64,000 bases of DNA, taken from the NCBI RefSeq assembly GCF_003994475.1, contig NZ_RZNY01000011.1, forward strand, positions 124,001 to 188,000. The letters are read 5' to 3'. Position 1 is the first letter of the stretch, and every line of letters starts with the position of its first letter. A program made the translations under genes and the position numbers. Positions 42,541-51,381 of the stretch are shown here, piece after piece. Under the pieces are notes generated by a model. That model made no database searches. It worked only from the letters and a program-made list of their open reading frames with translations, and was not told where the DNA came from. This DNA is from Paenibacillus anaericanus (GTDB taxonomy: Bacteria; Bacillota; Bacilli; Paenibacillales; Paenibacillaceae).

Positions 42541-43946
42541 GTATGCTCCCCCTGTTCATCTCGCATAAATCTGATTTCAAAGCGGGTTCCGATACCGATT
42601 GTACTGGTGACTAACATCTCTCCTCCTTGTAGTTCTAGCAATCTTTTGGCGATGGATAAACCGAGTCCAGTTCCCCCATGTAGCCTTGATCGAGACTTCT
42701 CTACCCTATAGAAGCGTTCAAAGATGAGAGGTAACTCGTCCTCCGGAATACCTATTCCCGTATCTTCTACTGCTATGTATACATAGGTTGGCTCCTCTTG
42801 TAAGTAGACATTGATTTCACCTTTCTCCGTATAACGAACTGCATTCTCCAACAGATTGATCAGAACTTGTTCTGTACGAAGTCCATCTCCATAAATCAAG
42901 GGAATACTACGACTGATATGTGTATTCAACTGTAATCCTTTATCGTTCGCTTTTAATTGAATTTTACGAACCGCGTTGTCCGTGATCTCCGTAAGATCAA
43001 TCCATTCCGATGAGAGGCTAATTTTTCCTTCCTCCATTTTCGCCAATTCAAACAAATCGTTCACTAAATGTTGTAAGCGAAGGGATTCCTGGTGAATGAT
43101 ATCGAGATACTGATCTCTCTCTTCGTCTGTATCATATAAGCGATCCTTAACTACTTTTGAATATCCTTCTAGATAAGTAATCGGAGTCCTTAGTTCATGG
43201 GATATATTTGCAAAAAACTCCTGTCTTGTATCCCTGTATCGTTGCAGGTCTTCTGCCAAGTTATTGATCGCCTCAGCTAAGGATCCAATTTCATCATTAC
43301 TGTTAATACTTAATCTCGCATCCAAATCACCCACGGCGATTTTGCGTGTCACATCCCGCATTTGAAGCAACGGTCTTGAGAGAATTTGCGCTATAATCCA
43401 GATGATTCCTAAAGCCAAGAGGAATGCTCCGACTCCTGAGAGAACTAATAGTTTGCGGACCGCAGATATCGAGGAATCCATATGCTTCGTCGACGACAAT
43501 ACATACAAAGAAGAAGTGATTTCTTGTTCGCTTTCAGTTGGAATAGGCCTTGCTGCTACGAAGTAACGTTCGCCGTCTTTATTGGTGTACTCGAGACTCA
43601 CTGCATTACCTGTGAAAAGAGTCTTCACATCCCCAGAACGAATAAAAGAGGTGTCCGATGGATCGATTTCCCCTGAATGGGCTTGAATATTTCCCTTTTC
43701 ATCAATATATACAATACTCACATTTGAAAAATCTGCGAACTTAAGTAACATCCTATCTGTAGATATATTGGGGGATTCGGCCATCATCGTGAAATGTGTA
43801 GTTAGTTCATCAACTTCTGTTCGCTTTTCAGTATTATAAAAATTCGTAAACATACGATCAATGGCCAAACCAAGTGAGGTCAGGACAAGCACAAATACAG
43901 ACAAGATTACTAGTCCAAGCTTAAATCCAATTCTATTCCTTCTCAC
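42537..43946 (-). CDS. Sensor histidine kinase (HAMP, OmpR-type partner)
   Basis: 469 residues. Helices near 8-28 and 165-187 enclose an extracellular domain of about 135 residues (FADFSNVSIVYIDEKGNIQ is PAS-like). A HAMP follows, then NISHELRTPITYLEGYSKVV near 250 and the HATPase domain (LLENAVRYTEKG; DTGIGIPEDELPLIFERFYR; GTGLGLSIAK). It starts at a GTG inside the response regulator's end, with GGTGG upstream. Context points to metal or envelope stress as signal (inference). Confidence 0.94.
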   Translation of the reverse strand: MRRNRIGFKLGLVILSVFVLVLTSLGLAIDRMFTNFYNTEKRTEVDELTTHFTMMAESPNISTDRMLLKFADFSNVSIVYIDEKGNIQAHSGEIDPSDTSFIRSGDVKTLFTGNAVSLEYTNKDGERYFVAARPIPTESEQEITSSLYVLSSTKHMDSSISAVRKLLVLSGVGAFLLALGIIWIIAQILSRPLLQMRDVTRKIAVGDLDARLSINSNDEIGSLAEAINNLAEDLQRYRDTRQEFFANISHELRTPITYLEGYSKVVKDRLYDTDEERDQYLDIIHQESLRLQHLVNDLFELAKMEEGKISLSSEWIDLTEITDNAVRKIQLKANDKGLQLNTHISRSIPLIYGDGLRTEQVLINLLENAVRYTEKGEINVYLQEEPTYVYIAVEDTGIGIPEDELPLIFERFYRVEKSRSRLHGGTGLGLSIAKRLLELQGGEMLVTSTIGIGTRFEIRFMRDEQGEHT

Positions 43947-44652
43947 TCAGTACACCACCTCGATTAAACTTATATCCAACACCCCATACGGTTTGAATTG
44001 GATTATATGGAAGCCCCGCCTTGAGCGCCTTATCTCGAATGTTCTTGATATGTGTATCAATGACACGGAATTCTCCGGCATGTTCATAGCCCCATAACAA
44101 ACTCACAAGTTCTTCTCTGTTAAATACACGTTGCTGACTCTTAGCAAATGCCAGGATTAAATCGAATTCCTTTTGCGTGAAATCAACCTGAAGATCTTGA
44201 ATATATACTTCACGAGCTTCTGGCAAAATCCGAATACCTTGAAGCTCTATTGTCGGTTCTTGTAGCTGGACAGAGGAATGTGTAATAGCTGACCGTCGAA
44301 TGATGGAGTAGACCCGGGCAATAAATTCTTCCGGTTCGAAAGGTTTGGTTAGATAATCGTCAGCCCCAATTCCCAGTCCATACACCTTGTCTTTCGTTTC
44401 TGAACGAGCCGTCAGCATCAGAATGGCGACCTGATCATTCTCGCGAATCGCTTTACATACCTGCCAACCATCCATATCGGGTAACATTACGTCTAATATA
44501 ATAATGTCAAAAGCATGCTTTCCCGCTAGAGATAAAGCTTCATGGCCGTTAGAGGCCTCCTTCACTTCAAATCCTTCCTTCGTTAAATAGATCCGTAATA
44601 AATTCCGCATATTCCATTCATCATCTACCACTAAGACTTGAAGTTTTGACAC
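43933..44652 (-). CDS. OmpR-family response regulator
   Basis: 239 residues. Receiver with D10-D11, acceptor Asp54 (ILDVMLPDMDGW) and Lys near 103 (YLTKPFEPEE); winged helix ending VWGVGYKFNRGG. First gene of regulator-kinase-membrane protein-acetyltransferase. Probable targets are the nearby Met/His-rich protein genes and its own operon (inference). Confidence 0.95.
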   Translation of the reverse strand: MSKLQVLVVDDEWNMRNLLRIYLTKEGFEVKEASNGHEALSLAGKHAFDIIILDVMLPDMDGWQVCKAIRENDQVAILMLTARSETKDKVYGLGIGADDYLTKPFEPEEFIARVYSIIRRSAITHSSVQLQEPTIELQGIRILPEAREVYIQDLQVDFTQKEFDLILAFAKSQQRVFNREELVSLLWGYEHAGEFRVIDTHIKNIRDKALKAGLPYNPIQTVWGVGYKFNRGGVLSEKE

Positions 44653-44750
44653 GTAAACACCTTCCCTTAACTATCTTAACAAATAACAATACAATACATT
44701 ATAGCTTAAATAAACAAACGTCCACAGCGACACTCCAGTGAAAAAGAAAA

Positions 44751-44770
44751 CACGATTCGATTGAACCGTG
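44751..44770 (-). terminator. Terminator of the CWB2 lipoprotein gene
   Basis: Arms CACGATTC/GAACCGTG, 4-base loop, T-rich on the minus strand. Confidence 0.75.
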
Positions 44771-44799
44771 CTTCTTTCCCTTACTACAGTACACTTGAA

Positions 44800-46014
44800 C
44801 TAGTGATGCATACCTGGCATGTTCTCATGTCCTTCGCCTGATTTTGAAACGATTTCTAGCATGTTGTCTATTTCCCCTTGACCTTTGAGGCTAATTGATT
44901 TCTCAGATCCAATTAACCATGCATGATTATACGGTCCTTCTGTCGGAGACTGATCATATTTAGGTTGCAGAGACATTACATAATTCATAACCGATTCAGG
45001 CATGGCGTCTTTGTCCGTCCAGAGCAGTGGAGCATGTTTTCCTAAATGGGAAAAAGGTGCACCCGCTAAGGCAAAAGCAGGCGTATCGGAATTCACAAAC
45101 GAAAAGTTGTGCCCAGGTGTAGTAATTCCCCACCCAAAGCCTGTTGTCTTGTCTTTAAACTGTGCAAAGGCTATAGCGTTTGCGTAAGGATCATCTCCTG
45201 ATATGCGTACGGTTTGACCGTATTGTTGGAGTTCTTTCTCTACCTTTGTCGTAATAACGGACTCTGGACCAAGGATATAAATGTTCGCGTTGCCACCTCT
45301 CGTTTGTAGAGCTTCAACCGTCTCTAGTGGGATCTCATCCTTATTCACATAAAGCAATGGTTCAGGCATATGCGCGATCCAATTGATCGCAGGCATGGTA
45401 TATTCCTGACTCTCCATCGATCCAATGACCACTGAAGAGGGATTCTCTCCTGCTAAATTCGTGTAGTAAGCATCTATAGCCTTGGCTAAGGCGGCTGGAT
45501 TGTCACCCGTTACCTTATCGATCTTGAACCCAAGGTCTTTGGCTTGATCCTCAACATTCTGATCCAGATCACCAACGAGGATCACCTGAACCCCATTGTT
45601 GATTTCCACACCTTTAGGCTGAAGCCGTTTGATTTCACTGGCTGTAGCAGCTGGGATTCCATTCTTAGTCACGAACAAGATTGGTCCATTGCTCGGATGA
45701 TGAATTAAATCGGCACTAGCCACTGCATTTTGCCAGTTATCCGGGTCGGTAAGAATAATGCTTCCCGGTCGGTTGTCCTTGCTTGTCGCCATCCATAACG
45801 ATTGGGACACAATCACCGCGGCTTCCACAGGATCGCTTGTATTCACTCGGGTCGTGTTCTTAGATGCAATCCAAGGCTTCACGACTTGAATATTACTCTC
45901 TTTGGTTTGTTCTCCAGTGTCGGCAGATTTGTTGTTACTTGCTTTACTTGTACATGCTGATAAAACAAATACAGCGGCGACCGTAACTAATCCAACTTTA
46001 AAAGCCTTTTTCAT
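44800..46014 (-). CDS. Cell-wall-binding repeat 2 (CWB2) lipoprotein with His/Met tail
   Basis: 404 residues. Signal and lipobox VLSAC give Cys21; residues 55-390 form three CWB2-type repeats (DPVEAAVIVSQSLW; GPILFVTKNGIPAATASEI; VILVGDLDQNVEDQ; ANIYILGPESVITTKVEKEL; GKHAPLLWTDKDAMPESV). In clostridia CWB2 domains bind anionic wall polymers. The C-terminus GEGHENMPGMHH could bind metal. AGGAGGTGGGAG before the ATG at 46014 fixes the start. Single gene upstream of the two-component operon. Confidence 0.85.
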   Translation of the reverse strand: MKKAFKVGLVTVAAVFVLSACTSKASNNKSADTGEQTKESNIQVVKPWIASKNTTRVNTSDPVEAAVIVSQSLWMATSKDNRPGSIILTDPDNWQNAVASADLIHHPSNGPILFVTKNGIPAATASEIKRLQPKGVEINNGVQVILVGDLDQNVEDQAKDLGFKIDKVTGDNPAALAKAIDAYYTNLAGENPSSVVIGSMESQEYTMPAINWIAHMPEPLLYVNKDEIPLETVEALQTRGGNANIYILGPESVITTKVEKELQQYGQTVRISGDDPYANAIAFAQFKDKTTGFGWGITTPGHNFSFVNSDTPAFALAGAPFSHLGKHAPLLWTDKDAMPESVMNYVMSLQPKYDQSPTEGPYNHAWLIGSEKSISLKGQGEIDNMLEIVSKSGEGHENMPGMHH

Positions 46015-46147
46015 AAATCTCCCACCTCCTGTTTCCTTATGAGTTATCTGTATTTTCAAAATCAGTGACATCTAATACATTTTAACCCTCAATTTTGTGG
46101 AAACTGTGTGGTTATATAGAAATTCTCAAGCACTTTTGCAAAAAAAA

Positions 46148-46176
46148 GCACGCACCGATGAAGTATCGGTACGCAC
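46148..46176 (-). terminator. Terminator of the padR-SDR operon
   Basis: 12-base arms GCACGCACCGAT with one mismatch, 5-base loop, eight T on the minus strand. Confidence 0.85.
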
Positions 46177-46238
46177 TGTCATTAAAGCTTTATTTTTCAG
46201 GATTCCTGCAAATATACGAATAACTTGATTTTCTTCGG

Positions 46239-47066
46239 TTACGCTTGATTAAGAAAATGCTGAGTTATATTACTCAAATAATCTTCATCATCGCAATCTT
46301 CCTTCATTTGAATGAGCATCTTAGCATCCTCACCAATAACATAGCGGAATTGGTTTGTACCATCTGTTGCTGCTTGAAATATAGCCTCAGCAACCAGTTC
46401 TGGGGGCGAAGCATAGGTTGGGGATTTTTCCATCTCAGACAATTTTCCCAAAAATGTAGTTGTAAACTGTTTATAGTCCGTTAGTGAATCATCAAAATAG
46501 AACTCCATCGATCTTCCACCAAAGTCCGTATGTATTGCTCCTGGTTCAATCAACTTTACTTTTATGTTTTGTGATAACAGCTCATAAGATAATGATTCAG
46601 ATAAGCCCTCAACCGCAAATTTAGTTGAATGATAAAGAGACATGGTAGGAAAGGTAACTATTCCTCCCATAGAAGAAATATTAATCAGCATTCCTTCTTG
46701 ATTAGATCTATAATGCGGCAGCATCGCTTTAGTCATATTGATCAAACCAAAAACGTTCACTTCAAATTGCCTTCTAATCTGCTCATCAGTAGCTGCTTCA
46801 AGGATTCCCATCGTTCCATAACCCGCGTTATTTAGAAGTACGTCAATTTTACCAAAATGCTGAATTGCTTTGGTTACCGCATTTTGAATCGTTTCTTTTT
46901 TCTCTACATCAAGCTTGAGCACTAATACATTATTTAATGGCATGAATTCAATTTCTTTTTCCGGAGTTCGCATGGTTGCAACTACATTCCATCCTCTTTC
47001 AGCAAAGTGTCTGACTGTAGCTCTCCCAATTCCTGATGAAGCACCCGTGATAAATATTGTTTTCAT
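46239..47066 (-). CDS. Short-chain dehydrogenase/reductase
   Basis: 275 residues. Classical SDR: TGASSGIG at 6-13 for NAD(P), NNAGYG near 84-89, Ser in INISSMGG near 140 and the catalytic YHSTKFA (Tyr-x3-Lys) near 152-158. Substrate unknown. It follows the PadR gene by 36 bases and is probably repressed by it. Confidence 0.93.
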   Translation of the reverse strand: MKTIFITGASSGIGRATVRHFAERGWNVVATMRTPEKEIEFMPLNNVLVLKLDVEKKETIQNAVTKAIQHFGKIDVLLNNAGYGTMGILEAATDEQIRRQFEVNVFGLINMTKAMLPHYRSNQEGMLINISSMGGIVTFPTMSLYHSTKFAVEGLSESLSYELLSQNIKVKLIEPGAIHTDFGGRSMEFYFDDSLTDYKQFTTTFLGKLSEMEKSPTYASPPELVAEAIFQAATDGTNQFRYVIGEDAKMLIQMKEDCDDEDYLSNITQHFLNQA

Positions 47067-47102
47067 TTCATAATTCCTCCTCTAAAGTTTGTTAGCATTA
47101 AT

Positions 47103-47651
47103 TTAATTAACACTGCTCTTCTTCTCTTGAGCTAACTTCTCTATGCTAAACAATCCTTGGGCGATCGTCTCAAGTTTAGCCTTATATTCATTTATCCCAA
47201 TCTGGATACATATGATCTGAGCCGGATGCATTTCATCTCGATGAAGCGAATACCTCTCACTTAATTGATTTAAATTACTTTGCGCTTGCTCTTGTACTTG
47301 CTTTAACCAGGCAATCACTTTGTCGTACCCAACAAATTCACCGAAGTAAAGCCTCATCATAAAATCCGACTTTTTAGTACTATCTTCTTCCAGTGGCCCA
47401 AGTAAATAAGCCTTGAAACACTCTCGTCCTTTATCCGTAATGTTTAAAACATTTTTGTTAGGCTTACCCTCCTGAAGTACGCCTTCCTTCGTGATCAACC
47501 CCTCCTTCTCAAGACGAGTAAGTGTGGGATAGATCGTTCCATAGCTTGAACCATAGAAATATGAGAAAACATCTTCTAGCAACTGTTTTATCTCGTAACC
47601 AGTCAACGACTCTTTCATAAGCATGCCTAAAATAACATCCTGACTGTTCAA
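47103..47651 (-). CDS. PadR-family transcriptional regulator
   Basis: 182 residues. A PadR winged helix (ILGMLMKESLTGYEIKQLLEDVFSYFYGSSYGTIYPTLTRLEKEGLI, residues about 7-55) and a Vir-type helical C-terminal domain (GYDKVIAWLKQVQEQAQSNL). First gene of padR-SDR. A perfect dyad TATATCAG-T-CTGATATA upstream (47704-47720) is the likely operator. Confidence 0.93.
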   Translation of the reverse strand: MNSQDVILGMLMKESLTGYEIKQLLEDVFSYFYGSSYGTIYPTLTRLEKEGLITKEGVLQEGKPNKNVLNITDKGRECFKAYLLGPLEEDSTKKSDFMMRLYFGEFVGYDKVIAWLKQVQEQAQSNLNQLSERYSLHRDEMHPAQIICIQIGINEYKAKLETIAQGLFSIEKLAQEKKSSVN

Positions 47652-47703
47652 ATCATAACCTCCACTTGAGTATTTAGAAATAATTGTATATCACAATACA
47701 CAC

Positions 47704-47720
47704 TATATCAGTCTGATATA
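47704..47720. promoter_or_regulatory. Putative PadR operator
   Basis: Perfect 8-1-8 palindrome, TATATCAG and CTGATATA, about 55 bases before the padR start. A related ATATATCA follows it. Confidence 0.65.
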
Positions 47721-47750
47721 TATCACGTCAATATATATATTTAAAAAAAT

Positions 47751-47789
47751 AGCAGCATCTGGGATCATGTAAGATCCGAGAATGCCGCT
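47751..47789 (-). terminator. Terminator of the rhodanese operon
   Basis: Long interrupted stem with AGCAGCAT/ATGCCGCT outside and GGATC/GATCC inside; seven T follow on the minus strand. Confidence 0.8.
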
Positions 47790-47823
47790 GTTTTGATTTT
47801 AACTGTCCTATTTTCATACCATA

Positions 47824-48210
47824 CTATTTCGAAATTTCACCTCGCCAAGAGCCTATACCACCTTGCAAATGGTTTAGTCTCGTGTAACCATTCTTGCGAA
47901 GGATTAGTGCCGCATTCTTACTCCGCATACCGCTTTTACAATATAAAAAGATATCCTGATCATTCGGTATGTCATTGATATAGTGACTAATTTGAGATAG
48001 AGGAAAGTTCTTAGCCCCTGGAATATGTCCATTCTTATACTCACTTGGTTCGCGGACATCAATAAGCATCCGGTCTGAAGATTGTTCAATCTCACGCTGG
48101 AATTCCTTAGCTTTTAATGTTCTTAGTCCCTTCGTCGGACCAAACCGAATGTATATAAAAATCAAGAGGAGAACAACTACGAAAATATTATTAAAAATTG
48201 AGCTATTCAA
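47824..48210 (-). CDS. Membrane-anchored rhodanese
   Basis: 128 residues from a TTG at 48210 (AAGGGTGAG upstream). One N-terminal helix (IFVVVLLLIFIYI) then a rhodanese domain with LIDVREPSEYKNGHIPGA and the active loop LYCKSGMRSKNA (catalytic Cys near 91). It transfers sulfane sulfur from persulfides. Third rhodanese of a CstR-led gene set. Confidence 0.9.
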   Translation of the reverse strand: MNSSIFNNIFVVVLLLIFIYIRFGPTKGLRTLKAKEFQREIEQSSDRMLIDVREPSEYKNGHIPGAKNFPLSQISHYINDIPNDQDIFLYCKSGMRSKNAALILRKNGYTRLNHLQGGIGSWRGEISK

Positions 48211-48257
48211 ATGATTCTCACCCTTTCTTCTACCTTTCACTTCATCGTCTATATGAC

Positions 48258-48620
48258 TTAAGCGCAATATCGGTCATTCATCGCATACAACTGGTTAAAA
48301 CCTCGACTTTTTAAAAATCGTGCTGCTCTCTTGCTGTTATAGCGACTGCTCGCTAGGATGAGTACTGGTTCCTCTGAAGAAAGCTCCTTCTCCCAGACAA
48401 AGGGTAATCGTCCCAAGGAAATATTAATCGAACCTTCTATATGACATTGTGCAAAATCTACAGCGTCGCGGACATCAAGCATTTTCATGGTATTAGTTTG
48501 AATTGTTGAAGTGTCTGTAAGTACCTGTTTATCTACAAAAATGAGCTGGCGAACAGGCCAGTTCATTCTTATTATCCCAATTATTACACCGCTAACAAGT
48601 AGCAGTAGAAGAATGGGCAT
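48258..48620 (-). CDS. Membrane-anchored rhodanese-like protein without catalytic Cys
   Basis: 120 residues. Helix ILLLLLVSGVIIGII, then a rhodanese fold with MLDVRDAVDFAQCHIEGSINI. The active loop reads LILASSRYNSKRAA; aligned with the neighbouring copy the catalytic Cys is Ala. It is thus probably a binding or scaffold version. GGAGG lies ten bases before the ATG; the stop lies 47 bases before the next rhodanese start. Confidence 0.82.
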   Translation of the reverse strand: MPILLLLLVSGVIIGIIRMNWPVRQLIFVDKQVLTDTSTIQTNTMKMLDVRDAVDFAQCHIEGSINISLGRLPFVWEKELSSEEPVLILASSRYNSKRAARFLKSRGFNQLYAMNDRYCA

Positions 48621-48680
48621 CTGTCGTCATCCTCCTTGTAATAAGATGTCCTTGTCCGATCAAGTTCCACGAATCTTAAC

Positions 48681-48992
48681 CTAAATCAATTCATCATTCC
48701 AGCTCATAAGTCCACCTGTCATATTTACAACATCAAACCCATGCTCGCTCAACAATTCACAGGCAAGTCCACTCCGTCCACCGCTTCTGCAGACAATGAT
48801 CATCTCTATATCCTTATCAAGTTCATCAAGTCTTCCTGTCAATTGTCCAAGTGGGATATGCTTAGCACCAGCAATATGCCCATCTGCCCATTCAGCAGGT
48901 TCTCGTACATCAATAATTACCGGGGCTTCCCCTATATTTAAACGATTGGATAGTTCTGTAGGTGTGATTTCTTTCGAAATTTGAAATGCCAT
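48681..48992 (-). CDS. Single-domain rhodanese
   Basis: 103 residues, cytoplasmic. IIDVREPAEWADGHIAGAKHI and the active loop IVCRSGGRSGLA with Cys near 69. It is the first structural gene behind the CstR-like regulator (41 bases), as in known cst-type persulfide detoxification loci. AAGGAG precedes the ATG. Confidence 0.93.
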   Translation of the reverse strand: MAFQISKEITPTELSNRLNIGEAPVIIDVREPAEWADGHIAGAKHIPLGQLTGRLDELDKDIEMIIVCRSGGRSGLACELLSEHGFDVVNMTGGLMSWNDELI

Positions 48993-49033
48993 TGTAATTT
49001 CTCCTTTTGTGTGGATCCGTAATATTAATTACC

Positions 49034-49300
49034 TTAACGACTTTTTACTAGTAACTCAATCGCTTCTTTGACAACTTTGTCAGTATCTCCGCCAGCATCT
49101 TGTTCTTCCAAAATGCACTTGTGTAAGTTTTCGGCAACAATTTGTGCCATCGCTTTATCTGCGGCGTTTCTAACAGCTGACAATTGACTCACGACATCTT
49201 TACAAGACTTGCCTTCTTCCATTAAACGAAGGACTCCACGCACTTGACCTTCGATTTTTCTGAGTCGGGTTTTCATTTCATTACTATAATTATATTCCAT
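49034..49300 (-). CDS. CsoR-family regulator, CstR-like (persulfide sensing)
   Basis: 88 residues, all helical (TRLRKIEGQVRGVLRLMEEG). The metal/sulfur positions of CsoR (Cys36, His61, Cys65 in the M. tuberculosis protein) correspond here to Cys33, Asn58 and Cys62. Asn in place of His argues for the persulfide sensor CstR rather than copper-binding CsoR. Rhodanese genes downstream agree. The ATG at 49300 is chosen from GGGAGGG six bases upstream. Confidence 0.85.
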   Translation of the reverse strand: MEYNYSNEMKTRLRKIEGQVRGVLRLMEEGKSCKDVVSQLSAVRNAADKAMAQIVAENLHKCILEEQDAGGDTDKVVKEAIELLVKSR

Positions 49301-49327
49301 ACTTGTCCCTCCCAAATCAGGATACGC

Positions 49328-49343
49328 ATACCCCTATGGGTAT
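49328..49343. promoter_or_regulatory. CsoR/CstR operator
   Basis: ATACCC-CTAT-GGGTAT, a perfect 6-4-6 dyad of the known CsoR/CstR box type, 28 bases before the regulator gene. Confidence 0.85.
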
Positions 49344-49449
49344 AAGATTAAACTTAAATCCGCCTCCTGTCAAATAATTAAACTCACATCGCTTACCGTG
49401 AGAGCTTACATTGAACCGAGGCCGTAAATATTGTCCGACAACAAAAAAA

Positions 49450-49470
49450 GACCGCTCCTGTTGAGTGGTC
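49450..49470 (-). terminator. Terminator of the tetR-ubiD transcript
   Basis: Perfect 8-bp stem GACCGCTC/GAGTGGTC allowing one G-T pair, with a T-run on the minus strand. Confidence 0.75.
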
Positions 49471-49551
49471 TCTTACTTGTATGAAGATCGGGCAATCTAG
49501 ACTACACCTAGATCTCGTAAATATCTCTTTAACACCCTTATTTATCATTCC

Positions 49552-51381
49552 TTAAATTATGCCGCCTAAACTAGCCCCTTTTACAAATAACCGCTCAATG
49601 TTCTTCTCAACCTTAGGATCAGCAATTAACGGTGGTGCTTGATGTGGTTTGGTACGAGCATCAATAATCAAATTATCGCAGCCCCAATGTTTATTCTCAT
49701 AATAACTATTCACACCATAAATATCATGGGAAGGATTGCTTCGTGTAAATGTAGCCCATAGGAAATTACTAATTGTCGCACTCATAAATGAGCTATCGTC
49801 ACAAAGAACGATCATCGGACAAGAAGGTATGGCACCTTTTTCGTGAATAGCCTTACTTAATCCGGCTAGTTCCTGCGCTACTTCAGCATAATTAGTAAAT
49901 TTAGGTGCTTGAAGGACCACGACACCAGGCATTACTAGTTTCGCATTTTCATAACCTCGGATGTCTTTCAATTCAGCAGGAACTTCAGTACACAATTCTC
50001 TCTTCTTATCTCCATAAGCGGCAATAACCACTTTACTACCACTATTGATACCAGTCCCTGAATAATCAAGCGTGTCGATTGTCGTATTCGTATAAAAATG
50101 TATATCTCGATGAAGATCCAATCGTTCCAAAATGTAGGTTAAGAAATTTACTTCATGATGTGAATCAATCGGTTGATCCTCTTCTGCCGTTATAAATAAA
50201 TACTTCGCCAAGCTCAGTTGACCTGTGCCTAATATCCGGTTGGCTAACGTGAGCAATTCAGCAGGTTGTTTGACTTTCTGGTAAGGCGTATACCGTTCAC
50301 TACCTATTGCAAAAAGTAACGGATGCACACCTGCTGCATCCACGGCATGCACTTCTTTGACGCCCGGAATTTCCTGTTTGATAGCATCCCCTGTTAGCTC
50401 ATGGATAAGCTCTCCAAATGCAGTATCTTCTTGTGGTGGTCGTCCCACAACTGTAAATGGCCAAATAGCATTGGGCTTGGCATACACTTTATGCACTTTC
50501 ATAACTGGAAAAGGATGCGTGAGGCTGTAATAACCTAGATGATCTCCAAATGGTCCCTCTGGTTTCGTATCGCCGGGATGAATTTCTCCCGTTATAACAA
50601 AATCAGCATCGCTACTAATACAGTAGCCATCGACATAATTATAGCGAAAATTACGCCCAGCAAGTAAGCCAGCTATCGTCATCTCGGTTAGCCCTTCAGG
50701 TAAAGGCATGACTGCAGCAAGGGTATGCGCGGGCGGTCCTCCTACGAATATGCTCACTTTAAGGGGAGCCCCCAGTTTGTTCGCTTTCTCTTGATGGACT
50801 CCGATCCCACGGTGAATTTGATAATGTAGGCCAATATCTTTGTTCATCTCATACTCATTGCCACTGAGTTGAATTCGATACATACCCAAATTGGAATTCA
50901 TAATCCCTGGGTTGTCCGGATCTTCTGTATAGACCTGAGGTAACGTAACGAAAGCACCGCCATCCATAGGCCAGTGCTGAATCAGCGGAAGATCCGATAT
51001 TTGGATCTCCTGAGCAGTAACTGGGAGGTTGCCATACTTCTTCAAAGGGAGTGCTTTGAAGGCTGCCAAGCCGTTACCGATATTTTTAAATGGATGTTTG
51101 ACTGCACTCATTGGATCGTTACGTAATGCCATGACATTCTGTACGGATGTCCATGTTTGGCGGAAGATAAATTTACTGCGCTCAATAGAACCGAAAATGT
51201 TGGACGCCGCACGGAATTTCGAACCTTTTACATTTTCAAATAACAATGCCGGACCGCCAGCCTCATAAACTTTCATATGAATTGCAGCCATCTCAAGATA
51301 GGGATCTACTTCTTCTTTGATACGAACTAAATGTCCATTCTTCTCTAAGTCGATAATGCAATCTTCTAAATTACGATACAT
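49552..51381 (-). CDS. UbiD-family decarboxylase
   Basis: 609 residues. DLEKNGHLVRIKEEVDPYLEM opens the protein; VVGRPPQEDT, EGPFGDHLGYYSLTHPFPVM and YRIQLSGNEYEMN are UbiD motifs. The family decarboxylates aromatic or unsaturated acids with prenylated FMN made by UbiX; no ubiX is in the window. Size and opening resemble menaquinone-type UbiD proteins, but control by an adjacent TetR suggests an inducible aromatic acid or phenolic decarboxylase (inference). Its ATG overlaps the tetR stop (TAATG). Confidence 0.92.
   Translation of the reverse strand: MYRNLEDCIIDLEKNGHLVRIKEEVDPYLEMAAIHMKVYEAGGPALLFENVKGSKFRAASNIFGSIERSKFIFRQTWTSVQNVMALRNDPMSAVKHPFKNIGNGLAAFKALPLKKYGNLPVTAQEIQISDLPLIQHWPMDGGAFVTLPQVYTEDPDNPGIMNSNLGMYRIQLSGNEYEMNKDIGLHYQIHRGIGVHQEKANKLGAPLKVSIFVGGPPAHTLAAVMPLPEGLTEMTIAGLLAGRNFRYNYVDGYCISSDADFVITGEIHPGDTKPEGPFGDHLGYYSLTHPFPVMKVHKVYAKPNAIWPFTVVGRPPQEDTAFGELIHELTGDAIKQEIPGVKEVHAVDAAGVHPLLFAIGSERYTPYQKVKQPAELLTLANRILGTGQLSLAKYLFITAEEDQPIDSHHEVNFLTYILERLDLHRDIHFYTNTTIDTLDYSGTGINSGSKVVIAAYGDKKRELCTEVPAELKDIRGYENAKLVMPGVVVLQAPKFTNYAEVAQELAGLSKAIHEKGAIPSCPMIVLCDDSSFMSATISNFLWATFTRSNPSHDIYGVNSYYENKHWGCDNLIIDARTKPHQAPPLIADPKVEKNIERLFVKGASLGGII

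Noticed and set aside
48258-48620. Degenerate rhodanese considered a pseudogene
   Set aside because: It has a good ribosome site, an intact frame and an intact fold outline; only the catalytic Cys is replaced, so it is kept as a gene.
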